64,000 nucleotides of DNA from Pantoea vagans. GTDB taxonomy: Bacteria; Pseudomonadota; Gammaproteobacteria; Enterobacterales; Enterobacteriaceae. Positions 27,278 to 37,791 of this stretch are shown one piece after another. How positions within the stretch are numbered: the first letter of the stretch is position 1; each line of letters begins with the position of its first letter. The notes under the pieces are model-generated. The model did no database searches, was not told where the DNA came from, and saw only the letters and a program-made list of their open reading frames with translations. The position numbers were made by a program, and so were the translations under genes. Where the stretch lies: NCBI RefSeq assembly GCF_004792415.1, contig NZ_CP038853.1, positions 3,286,001 through 3,350,000 of the forward strand, given 5' to 3'.

Positions 27278-28702
27278 TTACTTCTTCTTCGCTTTCGCGT
27301 TAGGCAGATCGGTGATGCTACCTTCGAAGATTTCTGCAGCCAGACCGACTGACTCATGCAGGGTCGGGTGAGCGTGAATGGTCAGAGCGATATCTTCCGC
27401 ATCACAACCCATCTCAATGGCCAGACCGATTTCGCCTAACAGCTCGCCGCCGTTAGTACCGACAATCGCGCCACCGATAATACGGTGCGTCTCTTTGTCA
27501 AAAATCAGCTTGGTCATGCCGTCTGCACAATCAGAAGCGATAGCACGGCCAGAGGCAGCCCACGGGAAGGTGGAAGTCTCGTAGCTGATGCCCTTCTCTT
27601 TCGCTTCTTTCTCGGTCAGACCGACCCAGGCAACTTCTGGCTCAGTATAGGCAATTGAAGGGATCACTTTCGGATCGAAGTAGTGCTTCAGACCAGAGAT
27701 CACTTCAGCCGCTACGTGGCCTTCATGCACGCCTTTGTGCGCCAGCATTGGCTGACCGACGATGTCGCCGATAGCATAGATGTGTGGCACGTTGGTACGC
27801 ATCTGTTTGTCGACGCGGATGAAGCCGCGATCGTCCACTTCCACGCCCGCTTTACCGGCATCCAGACCTTTGCCGTTCGGCACACGACCGATAGCAACCA
27901 GCACCGCGTCATAACGCTGCGCTTCGCCTGGTGCTTTTTTGCCTTCCATTGAAACGTAAATGCCATCGTCTTTTGCTTCAACGGCGGTCACTTTAGTTTC
28001 CAGCATCAGGTTAAATTTCTTGCTGATTTTTTTGGTAAAGACTTTCACCACGTCTTTATCCGCAGCCGGGATAACCTGGTCGAACATCTCAACCACATCG
28101 ATCTCTGAACCCAGCGCGTGATAGACCGTCGCCATTTCCAGACCGATGATACCGCCGCCCATGACCAGCAGACGCTTCGGCACTTCTTTCAGTTCCAGCG
28201 CATCGGTAGAGTCCCAGACGCGTGGATCTTCATGTGGAATGAATGGCAGTTCGATTGGGCGTGAACCCGCAGCGATGATGGCGTTATCGAAGTTGATGGT
28301 GGTCGCGCCGCCTTCTCCTTCAACCACCAGGGTGTTAGCACCGGTGAATTTGCCCAGGCCATTCACCACGGTGACTTTACGACCTTTTGCCATACCTGAC
28401 AGGCCGCCAGTCAACTGGTTGATAACCTTCTCTTTCCAGCTGCGAATCTTGTTGATATCAGTAGATGGCTGGCCAAACACAATGCCGTGCTCTTCAAGGG
28501 CTTTCGCCTCTTCAATCACTTTAGCAACGTGCAGCAGCGCTTTAGATGGGATACAACCGACGTTCAGACAAACACCACCGAGGGTGCTGTAACGCTCTAC
28601 CAGTACGGTTTCCAGACCTAAATCCGCACAACGGAAGGCTGCAGAGTAACCTGCAGGACCTGCCCCAAGTACCACGACCTGGGTTTTAATCTCTGTACTC
28701 AT
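27278..28702 (-). CDS. lpd: Dihydrolipoamide dehydrogenase (E3)
   Basis: Lpd reoxidises dihydrolipoamide in the pyruvate and 2-oxoglutarate dehydrogenase complexes and the glycine cleavage system, passing electrons to NAD. At 474 residues it matches the E. coli length. It has the FAD motif VLGAGPAGYSAAFRCADLG, the redox disulfide Cys45/Cys50 in GGVCLNVGCIPSK, the NAD motif MGGGIIGLEM and the C-terminal HAHPTLHE. Start at the second of two adjacent ATGs, giving MSTEIKTQVVV. It follows aceF after about 160 bases, with a hairpin between, so it likely also has its own promoter. Confidence 0.97.
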   Translation of the reverse strand: MSTEIKTQVVVLGAGPAGYSAAFRCADLGLETVLVERYSTLGGVCLNVGCIPSKALLHVAKVIEEAKALEEHGIVFGQPSTDINKIRSWKEKVINQLTGGLSGMAKGRKVTVVNGLGKFTGANTLVVEGEGGATTINFDNAIIAAGSRPIELPFIPHEDPRVWDSTDALELKEVPKRLLVMGGGIIGLEMATVYHALGSEIDVVEMFDQVIPAADKDVVKVFTKKISKKFNLMLETKVTAVEAKDDGIYVSMEGKKAPGEAQRYDAVLVAIGRVPNGKGLDAGKAGVEVDDRGFIRVDKQMRTNVPHIYAIGDIVGQPMLAHKGVHEGHVAAEVISGLKHYFDPKVIPSIAYTEPEVAWVGLTEKEAKEKGISYETSTFPWAASGRAIASDCADGMTKLIFDKETHRIIGGAIVGTNGGELLGEIGLAIEMGCDAEDIALTIHAHPTLHESVGLAAEIFEGSITDLPNAKAKKK

Positions 28703-28832
28703 CATGACCTCTTAATTGATATCCGGCGGGTCAGACGTTCTTATAATGCCCTTGTTCCACCGGGACTTTCACCGCAAGAGTTTACAGAATTGTTAACAAA
28801 CTGCCAACAGCGGCGCGACGAATCGTTAAAGG

Positions 28833-28854
28833 AAGGCCGGCATCCGCCGGCCTT
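28833..28854 (-). terminator. Hairpin between aceF and lpd
   Basis: AAGGCCGGC (28833-28841), loop ATCC, and GCCGGCCTT (28846-28854) form a perfect 9-base stem eight bases past the aceF stop. The following minus-strand bases (CCTTTAAC) are only moderately T-rich. It probably gives partial termination before lpd. Confidence 0.65.
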
Positions 28855-28862
28855 CTTCACAT

Positions 28863-30761
28863 TTACATAACTAAACGACGAATGTCAGACAACATATTGC
28901 CGATAATGGTGATGAATCGCGCACCATCAGCACCGTCGATCACGCGGTGGTCGAAGGAGAGAGAAATCGGCATCATCAGACGCGGCGTAAACTCTTTACC
29001 ATTCCACACCGGCTCCATCGCCGATTTAGAGACACCCAGGATAGCCACTTCCGGCGCGTTAACGATCGGCGCGAAATGTGTGGTACCCAGGCCGCCCAGG
29101 CTGGAGATGGTGAAACATCCGCCCTGCATGTCGCCCGCTGTCAGCTTACCGTCACGCGCTTTCTTCGAAATCGCCATCAGTTCACGCGACAGCTCGGTGA
29201 TGCCCTTCTTGTTCACGTCTTTGAAGACCGGAACGACCAGGCCATTTGGCGTATCAACCGCCACACCGATGTTGATGTATTTCTTCAGCGTCAGTTTCTG
29301 CGCATCTTCAGACAGCGAGCTGTTGAAGCGTGGCATCTGCTCAAGCGCCGCAGCGACTGCTTTCATGATGAATACGACAGGCGTGTACTTCACATCCAGC
29401 TTACGCTTCTCTGCTTCAGCATTCTGCTGCTTACGGAACGCTTCCAGATCGGTGATATCGGTTTTGTCGAAATGCGTAACGTGCGGGATCATCACCCAGT
29501 TACGGCTCAGGTTCGCGCCAGAAATTTTCTGGATACGACCCAGTTCGACTTCTTCGATTTCGCCAAACTTACTGAAATCAACTTTCGGCCATGGCAGCAT
29601 GCCCGGCAGACCACCGCCGCTTGCCGCAGCAGGTGCTGCTTCAGCGCGTTTTACGGCGTCTTTCACGTAAGTCTGCACGTCTTCTTTCAGGATGCGACCT
29701 TTACGGCCGGTGCCTTTGACTTTCGCCAGGTTAACACCGAACTCACGCGCCAGGCGACGGATCACCGGAGTTGCGTGAACGTAAGCGTCGTTCTCTGCGA
29801 ACTCACCTTTGCTGTCGGCTTTGGCTGCTGGCGCCGCGGCGGCTGGCTTAGCATCAGATTTCGCAGCAGGCGCCGGAGCAGCTTCCTGTTTCGCAGCCGC
29901 AGGGGCGGCCGGAGCAGCACCTTCGACTTCGAACACCATGATCAGTGAGCCGGTGCTGACTTTATCGCCGGTTGCGACTTTCAGCTCTTTGACCGTACCT
30001 GCAAACGGCGCAGGGACTTCCATTGAGGCTTTGTCGCCTTCAACCACGATCAGTGACTGCTCAGCGTCAACTTTGTCGCCAACTTTGACCAGGATCTCGG
30101 TGACTTCGACTTCATCACCACCGATATCCGGCACGTTGACTTCTTTTGCGCCCGCAGCAGCAGCGGGTGCCGATGCCGCTTCTTCTTTCACTTCTGGCTT
30201 CGCGTCAGAGGCCGGTGCTGCGCCTTCTGCTTCAAAGACCATGATGGCTGAACCGGTGCTGACTTTGTCGCCTGTCGCAATGGTGATCTCTTTGACCACA
30301 CCCGCGAACGGTGCCGGAACTTCCATGGAGGCTTTGTCACCTTCCACCACAATCAGTGACTGCTCGGCTTCGACTTTGTCGCCAACCTTAACCAGAATCT
30401 CAGTGACTTCGACTTCGTCACCGCCGATATCCGGAACCGCCACTTCTTTGCTGGCAGTAGCCGCAGCAGCGGCTGGCGCCGCGTCCGCTTTTTTCTCTGC
30501 GGCCGGTGCTGGTGCTGCTTCAGCAGCACCTTCAGCATCAAACACCATGATCAGTGAGCCGGTCTCAACTTTGTCACCGGTAGAGATCTTAATCTCTTTC
30601 ACTACGCCAGCCTGCGGCGACGGCACTTCCATTGAGGCTTTGTCGCCTTCCACGGTGATCAGCGACTGCTCGGCTTCCACCTTGTCGCCAACTTTCACCA
30701 GAATCTCGGTGACTTCAACTTCGTCAGACCCGATATCCGGTACCTTAATTTCGATAGCCAT
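28863..30761 (-). CDS. aceF: Pyruvate dehydrogenase E2, dihydrolipoyl acetyltransferase
   Basis: AceF forms the core of the pyruvate dehydrogenase complex and transfers acetyl groups to CoA. The 632 residues contain three lipoyl domains with GDKASMEVP motifs (lipoyl-lysines at about 41, 143 and 244), joined by Ala/Pro-rich linkers. An E1/E3-binding domain follows (about 330-370, [18 protein letters not shown]). The catalytic domain ends with [12 protein letters not shown] (His near 605). Start ATG at 30759-30761. It is 14 bases from aceE. Confidence 0.97.
   Translation of the reverse strand: MAIEIKVPDIGSDEVEVTEILVKVGDKVEAEQSLITVEGDKASMEVPSPQAGVVKEIKISTGDKVETGSLIMVFDAEGAAEAAPAPAAEKKADAAPAAAAATASKEVAVPDIGGDEVEVTEILVKVGDKVEAEQSLIVVEGDKASMEVPAPFAGVVKEITIATGDKVSTGSAIMVFEAEGAAPASDAKPEVKEEAASAPAAAAGAKEVNVPDIGGDEVEVTEILVKVGDKVDAEQSLIVVEGDKASMEVPAPFAGTVKELKVATGDKVSTGSLIMVFEVEGAAPAAPAAAKQEAAPAPAAKSDAKPAAAAPAAKADSKGEFAENDAYVHATPVIRRLAREFGVNLAKVKGTGRKGRILKEDVQTYVKDAVKRAEAAPAAASGGGLPGMLPWPKVDFSKFGEIEEVELGRIQKISGANLSRNWVMIPHVTHFDKTDITDLEAFRKQQNAEAEKRKLDVKYTPVVFIMKAVAAALEQMPRFNSSLSEDAQKLTLKKYINIGVAVDTPNGLVVPVFKDVNKKGITELSRELMAISKKARDGKLTAGDMQGGCFTISSLGGLGTTHFAPIVNAPEVAILGVSKSAMEPVWNGKEFTPRLMMPISLSFDHRVIDGADGARFITIIGNMLSDIRRLVM
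29919..30761 (-). repeat. Three tandem lipoyl-domain repeats within aceF
   Basis: The 5' third of aceF encodes three copies of an approximately 76-80-residue lipoyl domain (roughly 30522-30761, 30222-30449 and 29919-30146). The second and third are nearly identical in protein ([20 protein letters not shown] in both). Long matching stretches are also visible in the DNA, as expected for domain copies kept alike by recombination. Confidence 0.85.
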
Positions 30762-30775
30762 TACTCTATTACCTC

Positions 30776-33442
30776 TTAAGCCAGACGCGGGTTAACTTTA
30801 TCGGCATCGATATTGAATTTGGTGATCGCATCGGCCACCACTTTCTTCTCGATCTCGCCGCGTTTAGCCAGCTCACCCAGCGCGGCAACCACCACATAAG
30901 ATGCATCAACTTCGAAGTGATGACGCAGGTTCTCACGGCTGTCAGAGCGACCAAAGCCATCGGTACCCAGTACGCGATAATCGCTGGCCGGGACATAGCT
31001 ACGAACCTGCTCAGCGAACAGTTTCATGTAGTCGGTTGAAGCAACAGCAGGTGCGTCGTTCATCACCTGAGCGATGTAAGGTACACGCGCTTCTTCAGTC
31101 GGATGCAGCATGTTCCAGCGCTCACAATCCTGGCCATCACGCGCCAGTTCGGTGAACGAGGTCACGCTGTAGACATCAGAGCCGATACCGTAATCTTTCG
31201 CCAGGATCTGCGCGGCTTCACGCACGTGACGCAGGATAGAACCTGAGCCCAGCAGCTGCACTTTACCTTTGCTGCCTTCTACCGTTTCCAGCTTGTAGAT
31301 ACCCTTACGGATACCTTCTTCCACACCCTGCGGCATGGCTGGCATATGGTAGTTTTCGTTCAGCGTGGTGATGTAGTAGTAAATGTTCTCCTGCGCTTCG
31401 CCATACATACGCACCAGACCGTCATGCATGATGACAGCCACTTCATAAGCGTATGAAGGATCGTAAGAAATACAGTTCGGGATAGTCAGCGACTGAATGT
31501 GGCTGTGACCATCTTCATGCTGCAGACCTTCGCCGTTCAGCGTCGTACGACCCGAGGTGCCGCCGACCAGGAAGCCGCGTGCCTGCTGGTCGCCCGCCAG
31601 CCACATCAGATCGCCGATACGCTGGAAGCCGAACATCGAGTAATAGATGTAGAACGGAATCATCGGCAGGTTGTTGGTGCTGTAAGAGGTCGCCGCAGCC
31701 AGCCAGGATGAACCTGCGCCCAGCTCGTTGATCCCTTCCTGCAGAATCTGACCTTTCTCGTCTTCTTTATAGTAAGCAACCTGCTCGCGGTCCTGCGGGG
31801 TGTACTGCTGACCGTTCGGGCTGTAGATACCAATCTGACGGAACAGACCTTCCATACCAAAGGTACGCGCTTCATCGGCGAGGATCGGAACCAGACGATC
31901 TTTGATCGACTTGTTCTTCAGCATCACGTTCAGGGCACGCACAAAGGCGATGGTGGTCGAGATCTCTTTGTTCTGCTCATCCAGCAGCGCACTGAACTCT
32001 TCGAGTGCTGGCATTTCCAGCTTTTCAGTGAACTTCGGCTGACGCGTTGGCAGGTAGCCGCCTAACTTCTCGCGCTGACCGTGCAGATAAGCATGCTCTT
32101 CTGAGCCTTTCTCGAAGGTGACGTATGGCAGTTCTTCGATTTTATCGTCAGCAACCGGCACGTTGAAGCGATCACGGATATAGCGTACGCCATCCATGTT
32201 CATCTTCTTCACCTGGTGAGCAATGTTTTTGCCTTCCGCGGTGTCGCCCATACCATAACCTTTAATGGTATGCGCCAGGATCAATACTGGCTTGCCTTTG
32301 GTATCCTGCGCTTTTTTCAGTGCCGCATAGATTTTCTTCGGATCGTGGCCGCCACGGTTCAATGCCCAGATTTCATCATCGGACATATCTTTAACCAGCG
32401 CCGCGGTTTCAGGATATTTGCCGAAGAAGTGCTCACGCACATAGGCACCATCACGGGATTTGAAGGTCTGGTAGTCACCGTCAACGGTTTCGTTCATCAG
32501 CTGAATCAGCTTGCCGCTGGTATCTTTGCGCAGCAGCTCATCCCAGCGTCCGCCCCAGATGACCTTGATCACTTCCCAGCCAGCACCGGCAAAGATGCCT
32601 TCCAGCTCGTTGATGATCTTGCCATTACCGGTTACCGGGCCATCCAGACGCTGCAGATTGCAGTTGATGATGAAGACCAGGTTATCCAGTTTTTCACGGG
32701 TGGCGATGGTAATCGCACCTTTAGATTCCGGCTCATCCATCTCGCCATCACCCAGGAAGGCGTAAACGGTCTGAGCAGAGGTGTCTTTCAGGCCACGGTG
32801 TTCCAGATACTTCAGGAACTTCGCCTGATAGATCGCTGACAATGGACCCAGACCCATTGATACGGTCGGGAACTGCCAGAATTCCGGCATTAGTTTCGGG
32901 TGCGGATAAGAAGAGAGACCTTTACCGTCAACTTCCTGACGGAAGTTGTTCATCTGATCTTCAGTCAGGCGACCTTCAAGGAACGCACGGGCATAGATGC
33001 CTGGAGAGATGTGGCCCTGGAAATAGACCAGATCGCCGCCATCCTTGTCACTGCGGGCGCGGAAGAAGTGGTTGAAGCACACTTCATAAATCGTCGCAGA
33101 AGACTGGAAGGAGGACATGTGACCACCGAGTTCCAGATCTTTCTTCGACGCGCGCAGCACCGACATGATGGCGTTCCAGCGGATTGCGGAACGGATACGA
33201 CGTTCAAGAGAGGTGTTGCCCGGATAATCGGGTTCATCTTCAACGGCAATAGAGTTGATGTAGTTGCTGATTGCAGACGAACCTGCAGCCACTTTTACGC
33301 CGCCTTTGCGGGCTGCACCCAGTACCTGATCAATCAGATACTGTGCACGTTCAACACCTTCTTCACGGATGACCGATTCGATCGCCTGTAGCCAGTCACG
33401 AGTTTCAATCGGATCCACGTCATTGTGTAAACGTTCTGACAT
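30776..33442 (-). CDS. aceE: Pyruvate dehydrogenase E1 component
   Basis: AceE decarboxylates pyruvate with thiamine diphosphate and acetylates the lipoyl groups of AceF. The protein is 888 residues, one longer than the E. coli enzyme, starting [20 protein letters not shown]. The thiamine diphosphate motif [17 protein letters not shown]...[11 protein letters not shown] lies near residues 230-265. It is a homodimeric E1 of the gamma-proteobacterial type. Operon order pdhR-aceE-aceF-lpd is conserved; 101 bases separate it from pdhR. Confidence 0.97.
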   Translation of the reverse strand: MSERLHNDVDPIETRDWLQAIESVIREEGVERAQYLIDQVLGAARKGGVKVAAGSSAISNYINSIAVEDEPDYPGNTSLERRIRSAIRWNAIMSVLRASKKDLELGGHMSSFQSSATIYEVCFNHFFRARSDKDGGDLVYFQGHISPGIYARAFLEGRLTEDQMNNFRQEVDGKGLSSYPHPKLMPEFWQFPTVSMGLGPLSAIYQAKFLKYLEHRGLKDTSAQTVYAFLGDGEMDEPESKGAITIATREKLDNLVFIINCNLQRLDGPVTGNGKIINELEGIFAGAGWEVIKVIWGGRWDELLRKDTSGKLIQLMNETVDGDYQTFKSRDGAYVREHFFGKYPETAALVKDMSDDEIWALNRGGHDPKKIYAALKKAQDTKGKPVLILAHTIKGYGMGDTAEGKNIAHQVKKMNMDGVRYIRDRFNVPVADDKIEELPYVTFEKGSEEHAYLHGQREKLGGYLPTRQPKFTEKLEMPALEEFSALLDEQNKEISTTIAFVRALNVMLKNKSIKDRLVPILADEARTFGMEGLFRQIGIYSPNGQQYTPQDREQVAYYKEDEKGQILQEGINELGAGSSWLAAATSYSTNNLPMIPFYIYYSMFGFQRIGDLMWLAGDQQARGFLVGGTSGRTTLNGEGLQHEDGHSHIQSLTIPNCISYDPSYAYEVAVIMHDGLVRMYGEAQENIYYYITTLNENYHMPAMPQGVEEGIRKGIYKLETVEGSKGKVQLLGSGSILRHVREAAQILAKDYGIGSDVYSVTSFTELARDGQDCERWNMLHPTEEARVPYIAQVMNDAPAVASTDYMKLFAEQVRSYVPASDYRVLGTDGFGRSDSRENLRHHFEVDASYVVVAALGELAKRGEIEKKVVADAITKFNIDADKVNPRLA

Positions 33443-33543
33443 GGGTGTGTTCCTTATCTGTGTCTAATACGTTGAATAATCGGGAGCCTGTTAAAGCAGA
33501 TGCAGGCAGCCTCGTCTGATGTCCGTACGATCTTTGTCGCACG

Positions 33544-34308
33544 TTATTCCTTACGTTGCTGTAAACGACGCAGGGAGCGTTCTCGACGGCTCTGCTCCCG
33601 ACTTCTGTCCAGCAAGATTTCCTCTATGAACGCCAGGTGACGGTGTGAAGCCTCGCGCGCTTTTTCTGGCTCACGAGCCACAATCGCCTCAAAGATTCTG
33701 GCGCGGTGACCGCTCACTTTTGCCAGCATTTCCCGGCGCGAGTAGAGCAATTCGAAATTCTGACGAACGTTTTGTTCCAGCATAGGGCCCATTGAGCGTA
33801 GCAAATGTAAAAGCACAACATTATGGGCCGCTTCTGTGACAGCGATCTGATACTGCATCACTGCGTCCGCTTCGGCGTCTAAGTCGCCGCTGTCCTGCGC
33901 CTGCTGGATATGCACATGGCAGTCGCGAATGCGCAGCAGGTCTTCTTCCGTGCCGCGCAGAGCTGCGTAATAGGCCGCGATGCCTTCTAAGGCATGACGT
34001 GTTTCCAGCAGGTCAAACTGTGATTCCGGATGGTCGGCGAGAAGCTCAACGAGTGGATCGCTCATGCTTTGCCAGAGATGCTCCTGTACGAATGTTCCGC
34101 CACCCTGTCGGCGCAGCAATAATCCTTTGGCTTCTAAGCGCTGGATCGCTTCGCGGAGAGATGGACGTGAGACATCGAATTGTTTAGCGAGTTCGCGCTC
34201 AGGGAGCAGCTTCTCTCCCGGACGCAGTGTCCCTTCCATAATCAGGGATTCGAGCTGTTGCTCGATAGCGTCGGAGAGCTTGGGTTGGCGAATCTTACTG
34301 TAAGCCAT
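33544..34308 (-). CDS. pdhR: Pyruvate-responsive repressor PdhR
   Basis: PdhR is a GntR/FadR-type regulator that represses the pyruvate dehydrogenase operon until pyruvate binds. It has 254 residues with the winged helix-turn-helix near residues 30-75 ([20 protein letters not shown]) and a C-terminal FCD effector domain. Two ATGs stand side by side; the inner one at 34306-34308 ([18 protein letters not shown]) fits the AAGGG spacing and the E. coli protein. A perfect PdhR operator sits 34 bases upstream. Confidence 0.96.
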   Translation of the reverse strand: MAYSKIRQPKLSDAIEQQLESLIMEGTLRPGEKLLPERELAKQFDVSRPSLREAIQRLEAKGLLLRRQGGGTFVQEHLWQSMSDPLVELLADHPESQFDLLETRHALEGIAAYYAALRGTEEDLLRIRDCHVHIQQAQDSGDLDAEADAVMQYQIAVTEAAHNVVLLHLLRSMGPMLEQNVRQNFELLYSRREMLAKVSGHRARIFEAIVAREPEKAREASHRHLAFIEEILLDRSREQSRRERSLRRLQQRKE

Positions 34309-34341
34309 CATCCCTTCTTATTAAGCCAATCGTCCGGAGTA

Positions 34342-34358
34342 AATTGGTAATACCAATT
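34342..34358. promoter_or_regulatory. PdhR operator
   Basis: AATTGGTAATACCAATT is a perfect palindrome around three central bases and equals the PdhR consensus ATTGGTnnnACCAAT. It is placed to block the leftward pdhR-aceEF-lpd promoter, giving autorepression. Confidence 0.92.
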
Positions 34359-34761
34359 GCAAAGAGGTGCCGGTAAAGTAACAAAGTATTCACCTTGTGT
34401 CTATATGGTGTCTGCGACATTCACATCCCCCGCAAGCCTGTGCTGACGCTAACTCGCGGTTAAAAAAATGAAAAATCCTCGTTCCTGTAAATGTTAAATA
34501 AATGCACTTTTACCAAACCTTACACCCGCTCAGGGCCTGAGCGCAGCGGTAACCATAAGTGAAAGCTATTCGTCATTAACGGCATTTCATGGCAGAAGTT
34601 TGCGGGGGACAGACGTGACCGGGACGGCGTTTTTTCAGTCAACTCTCAGCACGAAAGGCGAAAGCAGGTGCAAAGAGATTCGCTTATCACTATTCTTGTC
34701 GCCAGGGTAGCAGATGGCAGCATTCAGCAGGCCAGATACCGTAAAATAATCAATACGTTAT

Positions 34762-34779
34762 TGTAACTACTTCATTACA
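34762..34779 (+). promoter_or_regulatory. TyrR-box-like site upstream of aroP
   Basis: TGTAAC-N6-ATTACA differs from the TyrR consensus TGTAAA-N6-TTTACA by one base in each arm. It ends 45 bases before the aroP start, where TyrR represses the E. coli gene. Confidence 0.55.
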
Positions 34780-34824
34780 GCGGACTGCGCTGCGAACGAA
34801 GAATAAAAACATCACGAGGTTTGT

Positions 34825-36180
34825 ATGGAACAACAGCAAGGCGAAGCGCTGAAACGTGGTCTTAAGAACCGCCACATTCAGCTCATCGCGCTGGGTGGTG
34901 CAGTGGGAACCGGGCTGTTTCTGGGCAGCGCATCGGTCATTGAATCCGCCGGACCGGCCGTTATTCTGGGCTATGCGATTGCCGGTTTTATTGCCTTTTT
35001 AATCATGCGTCAGCTGGGTGAAATGGTGGTGGAAGAGCCGGTCGCCGGCAGCTTCAGCCACTTCGCGTATAAATACTGGGGCAACTTTGCCGGCTTCGCC
35101 TCAGGCTGGAACTATTGGGTGCTCTATGTGCTGGTTGCCATGGCAGAGCTCACCGCCGTCGGTAAATATATCCAGTTCTGGTGGCCAGACTTTCCGACCT
35201 GGGCCTCAGCCGCCATCTTCTTCGTGATGATCAACGCCATCAACCTGACCAATGTGAAAGTGTTCGGTGAGATGGAGTTCTGGTTCGCCATTATTAAAGT
35301 GGTTGCGGTCATCGGCATGATCCTGTTTGGTGGCTGGCTGCTGTTCAGTGGTCACGCGGGTCCGCAGGCAACCGTGCGCAACCTGTGGGAACAGGGCGGC
35401 TTTTTCCCGCACGGCATCGGCGGTCTGGTCGCGGTCATGGCAATTATCATGTTCTCGTTTGGCGGACTGGAGCTGGTGGGTATCACCGCTGCAGAGGCTG
35501 ACAACCCGGAAGTAAGCATTCCAAAAGCCACTAACCAGGTGCTGTGGCGTATTCTGATTTTCTACATTGGTTCACTGGCGGTGCTGCTGTCTCTGATGCC
35601 GTGGAGCCGTGTCACGTCAGAAGTCAGTCCGTTCGTCTTTATTTTCCACGAGCTGGGCGATGCCATGGTAGCGAATGCGCTGAACGTGGTGATCCTGACG
35701 GCGGCCCTGTCGGTCTATAACAGCTGCGTTTATTGCAACAGCCGCATGCTGTTTGGTCTGGCACAGCAGGGCAATGCGCCGAAAGCGCTGCTGAAAGTCG
35801 ATCGTCGCGGTGTGCCGGTCTTAACCATTCTGGTCTCGGCTGTTGCCACTGCGCTGTGCGTGCTGATCAACTACCTGATGCCGGGCGAAGCGTTTGGCCT
35901 GCTGATGTCGCTGGTCGTCTCCGCGCTGGTGATCAACTGGGCGATGATCAGCCTGGCGCACCTCAAGTTCCGTCGTAAGAAAGATCAGCAGGGCGTCACC
36001 ACCCGCTTCAAAGCGCTGCTCTATCCGGCGGGTAACGGGATTTGCCTGGTCTTCCTGGCGGCGATTCTGGTGCTGATGGCGACCACGCCGGGCATGGCGA
36101 TCTCTGTCTGGCTGATCCCGGTCTGGCTGGTCATTCTGGGTATTGGTTACTTTATCAAGAACCAGACGCAAAAGGCCTGA
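34825..36180 (+). CDS. aroP: Aromatic amino acid permease
   Basis: AroP imports phenylalanine, tyrosine and tryptophan with protons across the inner membrane. The 451-residue protein has twelve predicted membrane segments and the amino acid/polyamine permease signature near the N-terminus (LIALGGAVGTGLFLGSASVI). It is very similar to E. coli AroP, with a shorter C-terminal tail. The ATG at 34825 follows CACGAGG. It is divergent from pdhR, as in E. coli, and probably repressed by TyrR. Confidence 0.95.
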   Translation: MEQQQGEALKRGLKNRHIQLIALGGAVGTGLFLGSASVIESAGPAVILGYAIAGFIAFLIMRQLGEMVVEEPVAGSFSHFAYKYWGNFAGFASGWNYWVLYVLVAMAELTAVGKYIQFWWPDFPTWASAAIFFVMINAINLTNVKVFGEMEFWFAIIKVVAVIGMILFGGWLLFSGHAGPQATVRNLWEQGGFFPHGIGGLVAVMAIIMFSFGGLELVGITAAEADNPEVSIPKATNQVLWRILIFYIGSLAVLLSLMPWSRVTSEVSPFVFIFHELGDAMVANALNVVILTAALSVYNSCVYCNSRMLFGLAQQGNAPKALLKVDRRGVPVLTILVSAVATALCVLINYLMPGEAFGLLMSLVVSALVINWAMISLAHLKFRRKKDQQGVTTRFKALLYPAGNGICLVFLAAILVLMATTPGMAISVWLIPVWLVILGIGYFIKNQTQKA

Positions 36181-36190
36181 TGCCTTACCG

Positions 36191-36224
36191 CGTACTGTGA
36201 CCTCCTGTGGGAGGTTGCAGTACG
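36191..36224. terminator. Hairpin after aroP
   Basis: An outer CGTACTG/CAGTACG stem (36191-36197 with 36218-36224) encloses an inner ACCTCC/GGAGGT stem (36200-36205 with 36210-36215) and a 4-base loop. It starts ten bases after the aroP stop. There is no T-run. Confidence 0.55.
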
Positions 36225-36378
36225 TCACCCGCGTTCCCCTGCCCCTCTTCAGCCCCGATCCAGTTCACACTTCTCTTCCCGCACCTGTTTTGTCCATCTT
36301 CATGACGAATTACTCCCATTCATCTCGCTGATTTGATGACAATAATTCCTGTTCACACTGGATGCGCAGGAGAAAACC

Positions 36379-37791
36379 ATGAAAGGTGCAGCCCTCTCGT
36401 TTCGGGAAAAACTGGGTTATGGCATGGGCGATGCCGGATGCAACATGATTGGCGGTGCCATCATGCTGTTCCTGAACTACTTCTATACCGATGTTTTCGG
36501 GCTGGCTCCGGCGCTGGTCGGAACCCTGCTGCTTTCGGTCCGGGTGCTGGATGCAGTCACCGACCCGATTATGGGTGCCATCGCCGATCGCACCCAGAGT
36601 CGCTGGGGCCGTTTTCGTCCCTGGCTGCTGTGGGTTTCCGTGCCCTATGTGGTCTTCAGCGTTCTGATGTTCACCACGCCAGACTGGACTTACCACAACA
36701 AGGTGATCTGGGCCTTCGTCACCTACTTCCTGATGTCGCTGACCTATACCGCGATTAACATTCCTTACTGTTCGCTGGGCGGCGTGATTACCAACGATCC
36801 CGGTGAGCGTGTCTCCTGCCAGTCTTACCGCTTTGTCATGGTCGGCATCGCCACGCTGATACTGTCGCTGTCGCTGCTGCCGATGGCGGAGTGGTTTGGC
36901 GGTGAAGACAAAGCACGTGGCTATCAGATGGCGATGGCGGTACTGGCCACCATTGGTCTGGCGATGTTTCTGTTCTGCTTTGCCACGGTACGGGAACGTA
37001 TTCGCCCGGCCGTGCCGAGCAATGATGATCTGAAGAAAGATCTGCGTGACGTCTGGAAGAATGACCAGTGGGTGCGCATTCTGCTGCTGACCTTCTGTAA
37101 TGTCTGTCCTGGCTTTATCCGCATGGCGGCCACCATGTATTACGTGACCTGGGTCATGGGCCAGTCAACGCACTTCGCCACGCTGTTTATCAGTCTGGGA
37201 GTCATTGGCATGATGTTCGGCAGCACGCTGGCAAAACTGCTCACCGATCGCTGGTGCAAACTCAAAGTCTTCTTCTGGACCAATATCGCACTGGCCCTCT
37301 TCTCCAGCGCCTTCTACTGGATCGATCCCCATGCTACCGTGATGGTTGTGGTCGCCTATTTTGTGCTGAATATTCTGCATCAGATCCCCTCTCCGCTGCA
37401 CTGGTCGCTGATGGCCGATGTGGATGACTACGGCGAATGGAAAACCGGCAAACGCATTACCGGTATCAGCTTTTCCGGCAACCTGTTCTTCCTTAAGGTG
37501 GGACTGGCGGTGGCTGGTGCGATGGTCGGCTTTCTGCTGTCGATCTACGGCTACAATGCAGGCGCTAAACAGCAGTCACCCGAGGCGATTAACGGCATCA
37601 TGCTGCTGTTCACCGTTATTCCGGGCGTCGGCTATCTGATTACTGCAGGTGTGGTGCGGCTGATGAAGGTTGACCGCAAAATGATGATTACCATCCAGCA
37701 GGATCTTGCGCTGCGCCGCGAAAACTTCCATGAGTTACACACTGTTCGCCTGCGTAACGGTGTTGTCACGCCAACCGGAGATGTTAAATGA
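36379..37791 (+). CDS. GPH-family glycoside:cation symporter
   Basis: This 470-residue, twelve-segment transporter is of the glycoside-pentoside-hexuronide family. It shows the family motifs GYGMGDAGCNMIG, DAVTDPIMGAIADRTQSRWGRFRPW and NIPYCSLGGVITNDPGER. Its stop overlaps the start of a GH43 gene by four bases (ATGA). The pair therefore likely imports and cleaves a plant-derived xyloside or arabinoside, like the xynT/xynB-type pairs. It lies between aroP and ampE, which are adjacent in E. coli. Confidence 0.92.
   Translation: MKGAALSFREKLGYGMGDAGCNMIGGAIMLFLNYFYTDVFGLAPALVGTLLLSVRVLDAVTDPIMGAIADRTQSRWGRFRPWLLWVSVPYVVFSVLMFTTPDWTYHNKVIWAFVTYFLMSLTYTAINIPYCSLGGVITNDPGERVSCQSYRFVMVGIATLILSLSLLPMAEWFGGEDKARGYQMAMAVLATIGLAMFLFCFATVRERIRPAVPSNDDLKKDLRDVWKNDQWVRILLLTFCNVCPGFIRMAATMYYVTWVMGQSTHFATLFISLGVIGMMFGSTLAKLLTDRWCKLKVFFWTNIALALFSSAFYWIDPHATVMVVVAYFVLNILHQIPSPLHWSLMADVDDYGEWKTGKRITGISFSGNLFFLKVGLAVAGAMVGFLLSIYGYNAGAKQQSPEAINGIMLLFTVIPGVGYLITAGVVRLMKVDRKMMITIQQDLALRRENFHELHTVRLRNGVVTPTGDVK

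Larger units (their letters stand above)
34309..34824. other. Divergent regulatory gap between pdhR and aroP
   Basis: These 516 bases contain no gene. They carry the pdhR promoter with its operator on the left (34342-34358) and the aroP promoter with a TyrR-like box on the right (34762-34779). The middle is mixed, partly AT-rich, with no further repeat I can support. Confidence 0.75.

Noticed and set aside
29919..30761. Tandem repeats considered as a CRISPR-like or satellite array
   Set aside because: The repeats are about 76-80-codon protein domains in frame within aceF, with variable Ala/Pro linkers, not short repeats with unique spacers.
29809..30795. 328-codon Ala/Ser/Thr-rich repetitive frame on the plus strand
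   Set aside because: The repeats are the reverse complement of the aceF lipoyl domains and linkers. There is no independent evidence for a gene.
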